From Culex pipiens pallens (Eukaryota; Arthropoda; Insecta; Diptera; Culicidae), in the NCBI RefSeq assembly GCF_016801865.2, contig NC_068938.1, positions 11,076,160 through 11,140,159 on the forward strand: a stretch of DNA of 64,000 nt. The letters run 5' to 3'. Of the stretch, positions 35,476 to 50,770 are shown one piece after another (the first letter of the stretch is position 1; each line of letters begins with the position of its first letter). The notes beneath the pieces are model-generated. The model was not told where the DNA came from, ran no database searches, and saw only the letters and a program-made list of their open reading frames with translations. The position numbers were made by a program, and so were the translations under genes.

Positions 35476-37224
35476 TATTCCCATTTCAATTTGTATGCAT
35501 GAATTTCAAAATTTAACTGAGTTTTACAGTAAATTTCCTTTTTTTGCTGAGTTATTTTTGAGATATTTGCTATTTTTTAATTTGGCGTTTCAAATTTTGC
35601 AAAGAATGTATTAATAAACATTTCCATCGAAATCCAACCTGAAAACAATGTATTTCCCCCTTCAATATCAGATTCGAAAACCCATCGCTCAGCCCGCTAA
35701 TCGCCAATTTTCAACCTGGGAGGTCCCGATCAACACGAAGAGCCCATGTTGCTTGCTTTATGGCGGTGTGTTGCGGGTCAGACAATCATCTCACGAACTC
35801 CTCACAAATTACGTGTTCCACGCCGGGAGCATCCCGGAGGCCATTTTGGACCACAGCTCTCCTTCTACGCCGCGCAATCTCTCCATTTTGGACCTCCCCA
35901 CAATGGTCTGAAAATAAAAATAAAAAAACGGAGAGGAAATCTGGAGGCGAGAATGGAGCCATTACTTCGAACCGCAGCCCTGGACTTCTCTGACCCTGGT
36001 TCGTCTTTATTTTTTTTGGGTGGAAGATCGAAGGGATCCTGCTGATTATAGGTTATGTGTTCCGTTGGGGGGTCCCCGACGGACGCTCCTTCGCCGAAGA
36101 TGTTGCTCATTTGCATTTTGACACGATTTTCCACCTTCTTCCCGCACCTCCTCCCTGCAAATGGAATGTTAATAGCCTCCACGAGGTGGTCATTGTCCAA
36201 GAGGAGGGGGAAGTGTTGATTTAGGTTGAAAAGTGAGTTCATTTAGGAAATCCCACAACAAAAAACGGTAAAGCTTACCGTCTGTCTCTCAGTTTGTTCT
36301 AGGTAACTTCTTTTTTTCGGGTTATTCAATAAATTTAATTTCTTCACGCCCACAACGCCGCTCGAGCAAACCGGCCCCGGTGTTGGTCCACGGAATCGGA
36401 AACCTGGTGCGGCCAGTATAATTTATGTGGCCATAGTCGGTCAGTCAGTCGCGAAAGGCGCGAGATTTTTCGCCGGAATAAAGGTCTCGATTGTTGATGT
36501 TGGCGTTGGTTCGAGAGACAGAGAGTGAGGCTGGAAAGGATCGAGGGAGGTGCAAAATTATTGGTTCTGCTAATAATTCACAACGCGCTCAAGACCACGT
36601 CCCGTGTTGACCGTCCTAAGGGTGGTTTACAAGCCAGAGAGTTGGACACACTCGCGAGCATTGACCGAGGTGGAATTTATGGGGCGATCGTGATGTGAGG
36701 TTTTACTGGATGGGGGTGTGGAGTGGAGGATTTATGTTAATCCAATTGATGGCGAGGGTGATAATTATTTTCGGAATTGAGACTTAAGGATTGTTTCATG
36801 GAAGGTTTAAGTTTATCACAGTCAAGTATTTTAAATCTTGTAATTCTTGCTTTTCATGGAGATTAAATACAAAACAAAACGCACTTTTCTAATTCTTATC
36901 TAACATATTTGAAAAAGAGGTTAAGAATTGCATGGTTTCGCAAAATCAATATAACATGATTTGAAATAATGCATCGAGATTTTTGCAAACTTCAACTACA
37001 AGTAAAACAAATTAAAAAATATATAAAAAATGAAATTTCAAGCCTTGGTGAATTTTGAAATAAAAAAGTGTTTTAAAATGCATTTTACACATTCCCTAAT
37101 TTTTGCAATCATTAGTTTTCAAAAATTCTATTGACAAAAACGTTTTTTTCTGCGAAAAAAAATTTTTTTTTGCTTGTCTGTACATCGGAATATCACAAAA
37201 ATTCAAAATATTTTTAACCGATCC

Positions 37225-37225
<1 letters not shown>
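35476..37225. other. Intergenic DNA, GC-richer island at 35680-36780
   Basis: The island is repeat-poor, with an octamer ATTTGCAT at 36109-36116 and AATTTATG words at about 36419 and 36673, so it is a candidate regulatory block. Overlapping frames of 77-125 codons on both strands (35648-36242) have no recognisable domain. Confidence 0.35.

Positions 37226-37307
<82 letters not shown>
37226..37307 (+). repeat. A82 homopolymer
   Basis: Eighty-two consecutive A follow CGATCCC. No retroposed gene is recognisable immediately upstream, so it is a homopolymer expansion or partly an assembly artefact. Lys-only frames across it are meaningless. Confidence 0.9.
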
Positions 37308-37309
<2 letters not shown>

Positions 37310-37742
37310 CATTTCAAATTGTTTCCAGTTTATTAGACCTCTATTCCCATTAATTTTTTTATAAAATAATATTTTCTTCGGGCAACTTGAAAGAACATAA
37401 ACTTTGAAAAATATTTGCAACGGCCTAACATTTTTATTTGAAAGACAAGCTTGTATTTAAAAATGTATAAAATGCAAATAAACGGAAAAAATAAAATGAA
37501 ATCCGTTCAATGTTAAATATTTTTCAAATTATCTTTTATTACCATTTAATTCACTAACGCCAACTGGAGCCAATCAGGACTGTAGTCTGAATAGGGACAG
37601 AAGATTTTTTAGCATTTAATTTGAAAGCCGGTGTACTATTTTTTGTCCTGATCCTGTTTTATTTTTTTAATATGCCGTCATGCCGATTTAATGCTGATAT
37701 ATCCCCAATAAAAAAAATTTAAAATTGCTATACATTTAAATC
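37308..37742. other. AT-rich DNA, nothing recognised
   Basis: No gene, inverted repeat or tandem repeat was seen apart from A/T runs. Confidence 0.4.
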
Positions 37743-37744
37743 TA

Positions 37745-38667
37745 GGGGAGAGTGGGGAGACTTGATCCCCTTTTTTTGTAACGCACATAACTCTGTCAAT
37801 TTCTCACAAAACTATGAACTTTTTGCATGAATTGAAAGCTTAAACATTTATCTATGTTTGGCTGATAAGAGTATTTCATCAGATAAACTCTTCGAATCAT
37901 GCCAAGCGTTTTAAAAAAAATATTTTAAACCGGCATTTTCAAAATGATCCCCCTTTCAACATTTTGAAGAAATCTTAAGCAAAATGTTTCTTATTCATCC
38001 AAACTTTTAATTTTCTATAAGTTACAGCAATTTCACATTAAACCTGTACGTTTGTGTTCAAAATATAACAAGTTTAGCATGCAAAATATTTAAAAACTTT
38101 GAATTTTCTTTTTTAGACCAAAATTGAGCATGTTTACAAAAGCTGGTAATTTTTGTTTACAAAACTTTTGAAAAATGGTTCAAACTGCAGTAAGTAATGT
38201 ACAACTATACTAAAGGAAACTATGTACGAAAACCCAGCCCAATTATTTTATCTTAAGGCTGATTCCAGTGACTGTAAAAATGCAGGGATCAGTTCTCCCT
38301 AAACGCACTTTTTTAAACAATTGATTGTAAAAATAGTATGACGATAAATTTAACGTCAAATGCGTAAGGGTTTCGTAGTTTATAAGTTTATCAAACAACT
38401 CATGTACAAAAAAATTTTTTTTGAATAATTTTTTCTATGGTTATCAAAACGAAGAAAAAAGATCTCTTGGAAGTTTTTTGCAGCACTTTTTAGAAAAATG
38501 TGTGTAACTCAATCTAAACATTTTTCAATTTTTTTCTTTGTTTTCTACAATGAGGTAGTCAATTTCGCACAACTTTCTAGAACAAAGCTAATTGTTTTAC
38601 CCACATGCTGACGAGATACAGGCTTGGGATCAAGTGTCCCCGGAGATCAAGTCTCCCCACTCTCCCC
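37745..38667. mobile_element. TA-flanked inverted-repeat element (AGGGGAGAGTGGGGAGACTT)
   Basis: AGGGGAGAGTGGGGAGACTT with GATC is mirrored by GATCAAGTCTCCCCACTCTC with CCCT, flanked by TA on both sides (37743-37744, 38668-38669). The 923-bp interior has no transposase. Elements with GGGGAGAGTGGGG ends are common in insects. Confidence 0.85.
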
Positions 38668-38669
38668 TA

Positions 38670-39125
38670 TTCAGCTTCTCCTACTACCAAATCTGAATTT
38701 CGAGACCAAAATTTGCATTTTTTTCATTTTTGGTTAAATCGGGACAAAATTCAAATATTTCCGGAATTCGAAAATTTTTAATTTTGAATGGACACTTTAC
38801 TTCAAAAATCATTGAAAAGGAGAACCTTTTTTTTATAATCTTAGGTATGTTAGTTGCCCTTTTTCCAAACTGGCTAATGATTCTATTTAATAGCAATTTA
38901 GTAAATTCAATGCATATGATTCTATTTAACTTCAAAATATAAGAAAAAAAAAGAAGTAAAAAACGATAGAGTGACTGAAATATTCTAAAACAAACATAGA
39001 ATAGGCATAAGGTAATTCAAGGGCTTCATAGTGCTTGAATATTAAAGGAAGACACTTATTTTTATTTTTATTTTTCAACTTTTTAACTCAAAAACATAAA
39101 AAACAGCCTAAATTGACCTCATGTT
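38670..39125. other. AT-rich DNA, nothing recognised
   Basis: Two overlapping short frames on opposite strands (38684-38942) have low-complexity composition and no domain. No gene is called. Confidence 0.4.
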
Positions 39126-40747
39126 TAGTGCGTCCATCCCGGGAAATCCCGGGACAAAATTCCCGGGATTTTTCCAAAACTGGGAATTCCCGAATCCCGG
39201 GATTTTCTATAATTTATCCCGGGAATTCCCGAAATTGAAAAAAAAAAAACAAATTTCTGGAAATTCAGATTTGATTGTGGAAATAGATCAACAGTTGAAT
39301 ACCTCACAATCGATAATAATTTTGAAACATTATAATTTGTATTCGGCAAATATCAGCATAAATTTGGTTCATTAGGGAAAACTGTTAAAATTCTAGTATA
39401 CCGATCTGCAAAATGCCTAGTGTTTTAAATATTTCCTATTTGATTTAATATATTTTTAAAAGATTGATATTTCTACGTATGTTTATAATTTAAGATTTGG
39501 AAAAAATCAATTCAAATTATTTTTCATCAAACACCGGCATGTGGATGTTTGCAAAAAATCCATTCCAAAAGCGTTTATTCGGGATTGCAAAAAAAAATGT
39601 TGTAAGCAACTTGTTTTAAAACCTGTTTTTTCAGCACTTGTCGTATTTCACCCCCCAGACCCATCGTCACCCCTGAAGACGGTATCATTAGTTTTCAAAA
39701 AATCTGAGATTTCAACTGTACATGGAAATTTCCCTTGAATTCAAAATAATTGTAAATGAGTCAAATCGTGATAGAAGTGATAATAAATTCAGGAAAATGC
39801 ATTTGTTTTCACTTGAATGCAATTCTATTTTCACTAAACATTTGAAGTATTATGTTGTGGACAATTTTAAAGGAGAAAAAAGCTTAAAATAAACTTACTT
39901 TCCGATGCTGAACTTTGTTTTTTTTTTACATCAATTATTTATTCAGAGCATTCCTTTCTTATAAATGTTGTTAAAAATCTATTTTTATGTATTCCCTTCT
40001 AATTTTAGTGATCAACTGAAGAGTTCAAAAAAGTTAATATCACTTTTTTTCAATTGAATACTAATTAAATGTACATTTTAAACTCTGTGGATAATTTTTT
40101 TTAAAATTTGTTATTTTTATGCATTGAATTCAAAAACTCCGAGACCGAGCCACGTAGCCTAGTGGTAACGCTCCCGCCTAGTAAGCGGTAGATCGGGGTT
40201 CAAATCCCGGCTCGGACCAACACAACTGGTGATCGTTTCTCTTCTGGATTCGATTGCTTAGTAAAGGGAAGGTAGTGTATCGTCACAAACTGGACCTTAT
40301 CACGACACCTTAGGAAGGCGACCTATGGAATGTTAACATTAACCTTAACATGTTAACATTAAGTTGAGAATGAAACTGCCACTGAATCCGCTTTGTAAAT
40401 GCCGGCCCCGATACTCTTCAAGGGTGTTCCCCAAAGGAACTGGGAAAGATTTACTTTTTTTTATTCAAAAACACCTGGAATTTCATAGAATTCCGCGGAA
40501 AATGAGAAATTTCACGATTTTAACGTTGTCCGCGAAATTGTGAAAATACACTAACCCTAATTATCATCAATTGATATGATTGAACTAATTCTATAATTTT
40601 GAGCTTGAAAAACATAACAAATATAATGAAAATAGAGATTTTATGACTGTTTCAAAAATTTCCCGGGATCCCGGGAATTCCCGGGATTTCGAAAATATTT
40701 TTCCCGTTTCCCGGGAAGATCAAAACCCGGGAAATTTGGACGCCCTA
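39126..40747. mobile_element. CCCGGGA-rich element, copy 1
   Basis: The left end AGTGCGTCCATCCCGGGA is an imperfect mirror of CCCGGGAAATTTGGACGCCC at the right. Both ends carry several CCCGGGA/TCCCGGG words (39137-39235 and 40660-40735). A SINE at 40138-40462 is inserted inside, and a TTCACG-rich remnant lies at 40485-40560. The interior is non-coding. Confidence 0.75.
40138..40462 (+). mobile_element. tRNA-Thr-derived SINE with perfect target duplication
   Basis: It is bounded by ATTCAAAAAC at 40128-40137 and 40463-40472. The head has box A TAGCCTAGTGG and box B GGTTCAAATCC. The anticodon loop CTAGTAA (AGT, Thr-like) sits between CCGC and GCGG. The body of about 250 bp ends GATTTACTTTTTTTT. 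It is distinct in body and tail from the 12225 SINE family. Confidence 0.93.
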
Positions 40748-41042
40748 CTCATGTTTTTTTTTCATTCTAACATTCTAGTGTTACATGAAATGGATTTTAT
40801 TTCAAAAACTAACAATTTTTATAATAATGGATTCTGCATCTGTTTGTAAAATTTGTTTGTTTTTAAATCCATTGAATGACTCCATTTTGCTGATACTTAT
40901 GAGAAATTTAATGATAATATTGATTATATGATCACTAAAATTTTCCAGATTCTTGAAAAAAGATTAAGCTAAACTATTCACGTCAGAATTAGAGCTACGC
41001 TTTTTTCATACACTATGCTATTGAAAACTAGCACATTGCGAG
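40748..41042. other. AT-rich spacer
   Basis: Nothing recognisable; it separates two mobile elements. Confidence 0.4.
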
Positions 41043-41044
41043 TA

Positions 41045-41424
41045 CAGTCCAGACTCGACAATCCAATGTTTCGATTATCCAAAGTTAGTTTATTCGAAGG
41101 TTGGTATTGGACTTTGAAAAATCGAATCATGACAATAAAATCATTTTTTTTTTCTTGCTTTAAACGGTTCTGAGTTCTGTAACTCCTTTTTAGTCAAATA
41201 TGAGTTGTTGATTGCCTTTTCACATACCAAATACATTTCCTCAGTATTTCTGCACCGCCATTTGGGCCGCCGTCTTGGATTTAAAAATTGTAAACCACTT
41301 TGAGGCATGTTTGGGGTCATACTCAACAATCAAGACAACAATTTTTTTCGTGATTCGATTTTCCGTTTATTTGGTTATCCGAAGTTAAATTTTCCAAGGC
41401 CTTCGGATATTCGAGTCTGGACTG
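41045..41424. mobile_element. 380-bp pogo-like element (CAGTCCAGACTCG ends)
   Basis: CAGTCCAGACTCGACAATCC is mirrored by TTCGGATATTCGAGTCTGG and ACTG, with TA at both flanks (41043-41044, 41425-41426). GATTATCC words near both ends recall pogo/Tigger inverted repeats. A second copy, inverted and SINE-interrupted, is at 52745-53685; both share a CCATTTGGGC block. Confidence 0.85.
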
Positions 41425-41426
41425 TA

Positions 41427-44400
41427 TATTTAAATGTTCCAACATGGTAAATATTGACTGATTAGTAATACCATTTTATAATTTAAAGCGTCTTTTTGGC
41501 AAAACATGCTTATCTTTTATCACTCATGACAAGGTTAGAATACTATATTACCTAAGCATTAAATCCACGAATCAAAAATTAAATATAAATCCTTCAGCAA
41601 TCACCTCCTGCGCTCAATTATCCTCGACGAGCTGCTCCAAATAAGGCCACGTTTACGAGGCGTGAGCAAAACCACTCTTTTTCGCGCTTTTCATCATCCT
41701 AGTCTGTCCGTTCATCACACACCACCGTGGCATTGTTGAATGATTAACCCCGTCTCGAACACGACAGACCAAGATCCACGACCGCCGTCGCCACTGGCCG
41801 GAACCTGCCACGGAATAAATCCACTTTTAATCGCTCTCGACGCGACCGACATCAAAGGAATTTCAAATTTTTCCCCACGACCACTTGTTCAGGCACCAGG
41901 GTTGGCCCCACGAAGGTCCTTGAAACAGGAGTGCTTATCGCGGCAGAGTGACTGATGATGTCGACGCGGCAGGAGTTATTACGTGTGTGATGTACGAGCT
42001 CGATGACTCGTGATATGGTTTATTTATACGATTATTGAGCCTTTTATGCAGTGTCTCTATGGCTAATAAGCGCGGCATCAGTTTTTGATGTTTTGCAGAG
42101 TTGGAAGTACTTGAGAGTTGTTCGTGATGAAAATAACAACTGATGACTTCTGATTCTAGCAAGGTGTGAAGGTCTAGTGAGATTTTTGAAGAATGGTGTT
42201 GTTGAAATTGACTTGGATGTCATGGACGAAAAGAGCAAATTTAATTTAATTTCTTTTAAACAATAAGCCAATCAGAATTTAACCCCTTCCCGCCCAGAGC
42301 AAAATCGAGATTTTTTTACGTTTTTAACCATTACTCGTAATTGGATCGACCAAATTGGATGAAATTTTAATGGTTATAAGCTAACATTCTATTTGAACTA
42401 AAGCAGGTTGAAGCTGGTTGAAAAAATGCATGTTTGCAGAGAAATTTAATTTTGAAGACAAAAATTAGTGGTGCTCTGGAGTAACCATGGGCGATAGAGG
42501 GTTACAATTGAGAAAGACATTTTTTAAATCTTATGCACCAAACCAATTCGAGACTTTATGGTTGATTTCAAGGCTTAATTGTTTTCTCCTTTTATTTGCT
42601 TCCACCCCGGTCCTCCTTCCATCAAATTTCTTTCCGTTCCGTTTGAAATTTCCCATAGATCCAATCCCTCACAAGCAAAGGGGTGTTTGAATAACCCATT
42701 AAAGGTGGCAAACATTCTTGAGCTATTAACACCACCTCGAAAGGGAACGAAGCGGACCGACTTAGAGAGAGAGAGTGACTTGACTTAGTCATGCGCGCCT
42801 TCGTTGAGGATCACCTCGGTGGAAAATTGATGACCAAGCACTGGGTGTAATTTGTTTACGTTTCTCATTAAACCGGTGACGACGCAGCGTCAAAAGCCAA
42901 CAGCAGACGCAGTTCCGGCCGGAGTTTTGGGCCGGGCTCTTTGTTTGATCCCGTCGAAAATAAAGATATCGCGGTGTCGAGCGGAACCAACCGCACCAAC
43001 TGCGGGTTAGAAATTGGTGCCGTTTTTCTGTCTATTTCTGGTGTTAGTTGGTTCTCTCTGTTTACGTGTTAATTGGAATGGGCGTGTAATTGCTTTCGAA
43101 GTTGGGGAATTGTTTGCACTTGAAATTGAACCGTGTGTGCACGCGCACAAACGCACCTTGCCGTAGACAGGTGATTCCCCCCGAGCAAAAATTTACAAAC
43201 AAAAAATTCACTAAAAGTAAAAGTGTCTATTTAATATGATAAACTGCCTTACCCAAAGCGTTCTCAGTCTCAGATGGTAGTCCCAGATGTCCCATACAAG
43301 CTGCAAGTCGAACCGAGTTGATATCTGGATGGAACACTTTTTTATTTGAGTTTGAAAATTATGCTTTTTTTTTCACTCAAATGCTAATAACTCCCTTTAG
43401 ATTCAACCAATTGAGATGCTTGTTGTTGCGTTTTTCAAGCCCTTTCAGATGCATTTGGAATTATGAAATTAAATTGAATTTTGCCTAAGTTATAGCCTTT
43501 TTAAGATTTTTGACGTTTTTGAACCTCCAAACTTTGTGTCCCGATTTGCCCCACTTCCCGATGACCTAGTGTGCTCAAATTTTGGCCAGATGCTAATTTT
43601 ATATGTACAAACAACCCCTGAAAATTTCAGGCAGATTGCTGAGAGGTCGATGCGAGATGCTTTGTTCGCTCTTAAAGTAATTGACAACCGTACCAGATTG
43701 TGCTTTTGAGCAATAGATTTATAATATTGTTCCCTAGAACATATAATATTTTTATATATATTTCAATATTGTATGCAAAATCACCCCAGAAATTCGATAA
43801 TTATGTTTTTGGGACACATACTTTCTTGTTCTGATTACTGAAACAATCAAACGTCTTTAAATTGTTTCACTGGAATGATATAGCAAATTTTTGAAACAAA
43901 TTGGATCACTTTTGAGTTTGATCCTGTGATTTCAATGTTGTTTATTTTATTAACGTGACTTTAACCTAGAGAGGTCATTCGTCACTTAGTGATTTCAATG
44001 AATTTGCCACATTTTCAACTAACCAATTTTCATCCATGAATAAACACACCGTGTATCACTGAATTCTTTCCCAGATAACCAACATGCATTGAGCTTATTC
44101 ACATGGCCTTCGTAATCGCATCACTCTGCCAACATGTACCAACATCGTTGAAAGTTCTTCCATACCTTGTACTGAATTCACTGTCCTCTAGCTACGCAAT
44201 CAAACCCCTTGGCCAACCGCTTGTCGACGACTGAATGAGCGCGTAAATCTGGCCGATGCCGTCAACCAACCTGCACATGTATTTATTTATTTATCCCGCT
44301 CCTGGTTCGACCTCCAGAATCCGCGTCACAATGCCATGTCAACCTTCTTCGCCCCGGTGTAATCCCTGCTCGAAATGAACTCTCGAACTCTGTTGTGTCG

Positions 44401-45231
44401 TCAAGGTTCAATTGTTTTCCACAATGCCCTAAATATCGGATTAATCCCTTTCCGCGACATCCGGCCGAGTCCGGCCTTCGTTGACATTCTCGGAGGGACA
44501 CACCATTCATGGGAAATTACTGCAATTGTCCCTAATAGTTTGTTCAAATACACATTCGCGGATCCATTACCGAAATGAGTGAATCCTCCCGCGAGAGCAT
44601 CACCCTTCACCAGGAAGCCCATCAGCGCACATGAGTAATGTCATGTCCGTTCGGGGTCCTTCTTGACCATAATTTGCATAATAATAGCGTGTCCTATTCG
44701 TATGGTTGCTCATGAATTGATTTCCGGACATCATCATCCCGTCATGATCCTCATGAGCAGCGCGCGTTGACAAGGGGTTATCCTTCACGTACTCCTGCTA
44801 ATAATAATTGTTTCTCCCTTCCCACTTCCTCTTCTCTGTTTGGTTGAGTCCCTTAATAGGGTAAAAGTTGTTTTGTCTACAATTGTTCACCAGCAACACG
44901 CCAAAAAAAAACCTCAGTACGAACGTGCTCTGTAATTCATACCGCGAGCAACGAATCGTTAATAGGTGGTAGGGTAGCGAAACCCTTTTTCGGATTTTTC
45001 CGAAAAGGTCGAAACATGCCAGAAGGACACCTCTTTACCCGTACCCACCTAGAACGTAACGAGGATTGTTCTGTGCAAATCGTTTACGGGTTGGCTGTGC
45101 GGTGAAGGGAACGAAACCCGTTTTGTCGGGCGGTTCCCAGCAGGATGCGCACCCCGGGATCCGCGAGGACAGCAATTATGCTCCGGTTTTGTTAATCCAT
45201 TACACATGTGCTTGGACAAACAAATGCACAC
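41427..45231. other. Mixed unique DNA; possible regulatory islands, no gene recognised
   Basis: GC-richer, repeat-poor parts lie at about 41610-42170, 42700-43170 and 44080-45230. An octamer ATTTGCAT occurs at 44672-44679. Stretches at about 42280-42480 and 43180-43690 are phrased like dispersed repeats. Frames of 60-75 codons occur on both strands without domains. None is called. Confidence 0.35.
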
Positions 45232-45559
45232 TAGGGTGCCCAGAAAAAAAAATCTCTGCTTCATGAACGGAAAACGGTTACTTTGGGTTATTTTAAGCGA
45301 AAATTAGTATATTTTGAGGAAATTAGTTAAAATTAATTCATTGATACCCGAGACTGAAGTTGTTAAAAAAATAATATTCGCATAAATTACTTTTTTTAAT
45401 TCGCTTATAACTTCAGGATCCCATACAAACTTCACCTTCGAGTATCAATGGGTAAATGTTAACCAATGTTGCTCATAGTTGGCCAAGAGTCCTAAAATAG
45501 CTCAACCAACAATAGTCAGCTTGTGGAGCGAGGTTTTGAAAAACAGTTCTGGGCACCCT
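45232..45559. mobile_element. TAGGGTGCCCAG element, copy 1
   Basis: TAGGGTGCCCAGAA is mirrored by TTCTGGGCACCCTA at the far end. The flanks ATGCACAC and ATGCTCAC resemble an 8-bp duplication with two mismatches, as for hAT. The internal phrase TCGAGTATCAATGGGT is shared with the copy at 47262. Confidence 0.8.
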
Positions 45560-46467
45560 AATGCTCACACAAAGACTTAAAGATTCGTAAAATCAGATGG
45601 AAGGACACGGTGAGTTGTGGTACCTTCACCGTAAAAAAATCGTGGTTATATTACATCTGGGAAGGAGCACATCTTATATGCCAGAAAAAATGTGTTATTT
45701 TAATGCCACTTTATCGGTCTTAATTGAGGTAAAATTACAACATTAAAGAGGTTATATTCAACATTTCAAAATTTACTCTTTTAAGCTAATTTTTAATGAA
45801 CTTATGAAACACACATTAATTTCATTAAATATTCTTTTTTACTATTTTCCTGTTCGCAGTAAAAAAATAAGACGAAAGAAAAAAATAAAGTTTAGTCTAG
45901 GTCAGGGGCTCCAAGTTGCGATCTGGAGTAAATTGCTCAAAAATACCATTAATGTTTATTATTATTATCATTTTATATTTTTACTTATTTTTTACTAAAA
46001 GTCTTGTACATAAAAATTTTCACTAAACTATAACTAGGCCAACAAATTTTGATAATTTGACAACACATATCCAAAAATGATTTTTTTGAGTACCCAAATC
46101 TACAATTTTGCCCAAAATGCCAAACGATTGGGATGTTATAGCTTTCAGCCAGAGGCACCAAATCGATCAGAAAATTGCTTCTGAAGATACAAAAGTTTGA
46201 ACATTTAAATAAAGCAATTTTGTATGATTGCCTCTCAAATTTGTATGAGCGGGTGATGAAAATTGCTATTTTGGTCATATTAAACGTGTCTAAAAAGTTT
46301 GAACCACTTGAAATGTTCATCATTTACTGAATTCCCAGAGAATTGATCTGCATGTACCTTATTTTAAAATAGTTGAGCAGTTCTCTACGAAATCGATCTT
46401 ATTTTTAATTTTTGTATTTTTTAATTCGACTGAACTTTAATGGTGCTTTCGGTATGATGATACACGA
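45560..46467. other. Intergenic DNA with old repeat fragments
   Basis: The stretch 46000-46330 resembles 49990-50250 and 14500-14560 in short phrases (AAATCGATCA, TTTGTATG, GAAGATACA), so it is an old dispersed repeat. No gene is recognised. Confidence 0.4.
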
Positions 46468-46990
46468 ACATCAAATGCCAACTTTTCAGAAATATCCAGG
46501 TTGTGCAAAAAAATCTTTGAACGAGTTATGAATTTTTGAATCAATTCAGATTTGGTCGCCAAAATTTTTTAACTTCATTTTTCGATGTAAAATTAAATTT
46601 GCAATAAAAAAAGTACCCTAGTAAAATTTGGATAAAGAGCACCGTTTTCAAGTTATAGCTATTTTTAGGTAACTTTTTTGAAAACAGTTTCAGCTTTTCC
46701 TTTTTTTTAAAATTAGTGCATATGTTTGCCCACTTTTGAAAAAAACTATTTTTGAAAAGCTGAGAAAATTCGTTTGCTTTTTTGAACTTGTTATTTGAAC
46801 ATTCAATCAAAATTTCACATGAATATTTTTTGATTTCAAATTGGATTTTACATCGAAAAATTAAGTTGAAAAGTTTTTGTGACCAATATTTCGATTTTTT
46901 GAAAAAAATCTGTTTGGATTCAAAAATTCATAACTTGGTCAAAGATTTTTTGCACAACTTAGAAATTTCTGAAAAGTTGGCATTTGATGT
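46468..46990. mobile_element. 523-bp inverted-repeat element next to (TA)n
   Basis: ACATCAAATGCCAACTTTTC at 46468 is mirrored by GAAAAGTTGGCATTTGATGT ending at 46990. Pairing continues imperfectly for at least 120 bp per arm, including TTCATAACT and TTTTTCGATGTAAAAT. It ends ten bases before the first (TA)n block. Confidence 0.75.
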
Positions 46991-46996
46991 CCTATA

Positions 46997-49926
<2,930 letters not shown>

Positions 49927-50584
49927 TAAAACAAATAAAAAATATATGCAAATCAAGTTTTAGTAACAAAAAGTTGAATAAAAAATCAACAAAAAAAAAG
50001 TTTAACGTGTATCTTCTAGTCTTTATCCATGCCTAAAACATTGCCGAAGACACAAAATCGATCAAAAAACTCCTTCAAAAGATACAGATTTTTGAATTTT
50101 TAACATCATTTTTGTATGGACAGCCGCCAAATTTGTATGGAAAATTATATGGACAAACTAATGATGCAAAATGGCTTCTTTGGGCATACCGAAGGCACCA
50201 AAAAAGTTTCAGCCTGATTAAAAAAAAAAAATACAAAAAAAAATAAAATGACCGAAATCTGAGAGAATTGCTTAGTTGTATTAACTGCTTGGGGATAACT
50301 TAAAAAATGTGTGAATTATAATGAAGATAGTAGTTTTTTTTTGCACCGTTAAATTGTTCATGGGTTTTTTTATGTGTTAGGTAAATTATCTTCTCATTCG
50401 GCAAATTTACCCAAATCATAAGTGATGTATATTTGATTTTCGAAATCAAAATTCACTTTTCTCCTCTTAAAAAACACAAATTGTCGAAATTTCGTAACGC
50501 TAATTAAAGAATCCTTTTCATAAGAGTTCACCAATTCTTAATTGATAGAAAAAGATGCATGAGAACTATCCTAAGTAGTCTCCC
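49927..50584. other. AT-rich DNA with an old repeat fragment
   Basis: The phrase TTGCCGAAGACACAAAATCG near 50042 is shared with other places in the window. No gene is seen. Confidence 0.4.
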
Positions 50585-50770
50585 TGGGGCCTGTCGAGGT
50601 GGAGTCGCTGGCCGACAGTTGGACTCACAATCCAAAGGTCGTCTGTTTGAATCCTGGGGTGGATGGGAGCTTGGGTGTAAAAATGGTTTGGATTGGTTCT
50701 AGTTTCGAGTAAGAATCTCGCAATCGAGAACGCCAAGGTAACGCTGTAGAGCGAACAATTTGGATTTGAT
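50585..50770 (+). mobile_element. Diverged fragment of the two-headed SINE
   Basis: GGAGTCGCTGGCC, TTGGACTCACAATCCAAAGG and CCTGGGGTGGATGG match the second tRNA-like block and body of the 12225 SINE, with many substitutions. The first head is missing. It ends near GGATTTGATTTTTATT. Confidence 0.75.

Noticed and set aside
40144..40212. tRNA-Thr(AGT) gene candidate
   Set aside because: It is enclosed in a SINE with a perfect 10-bp target duplication.
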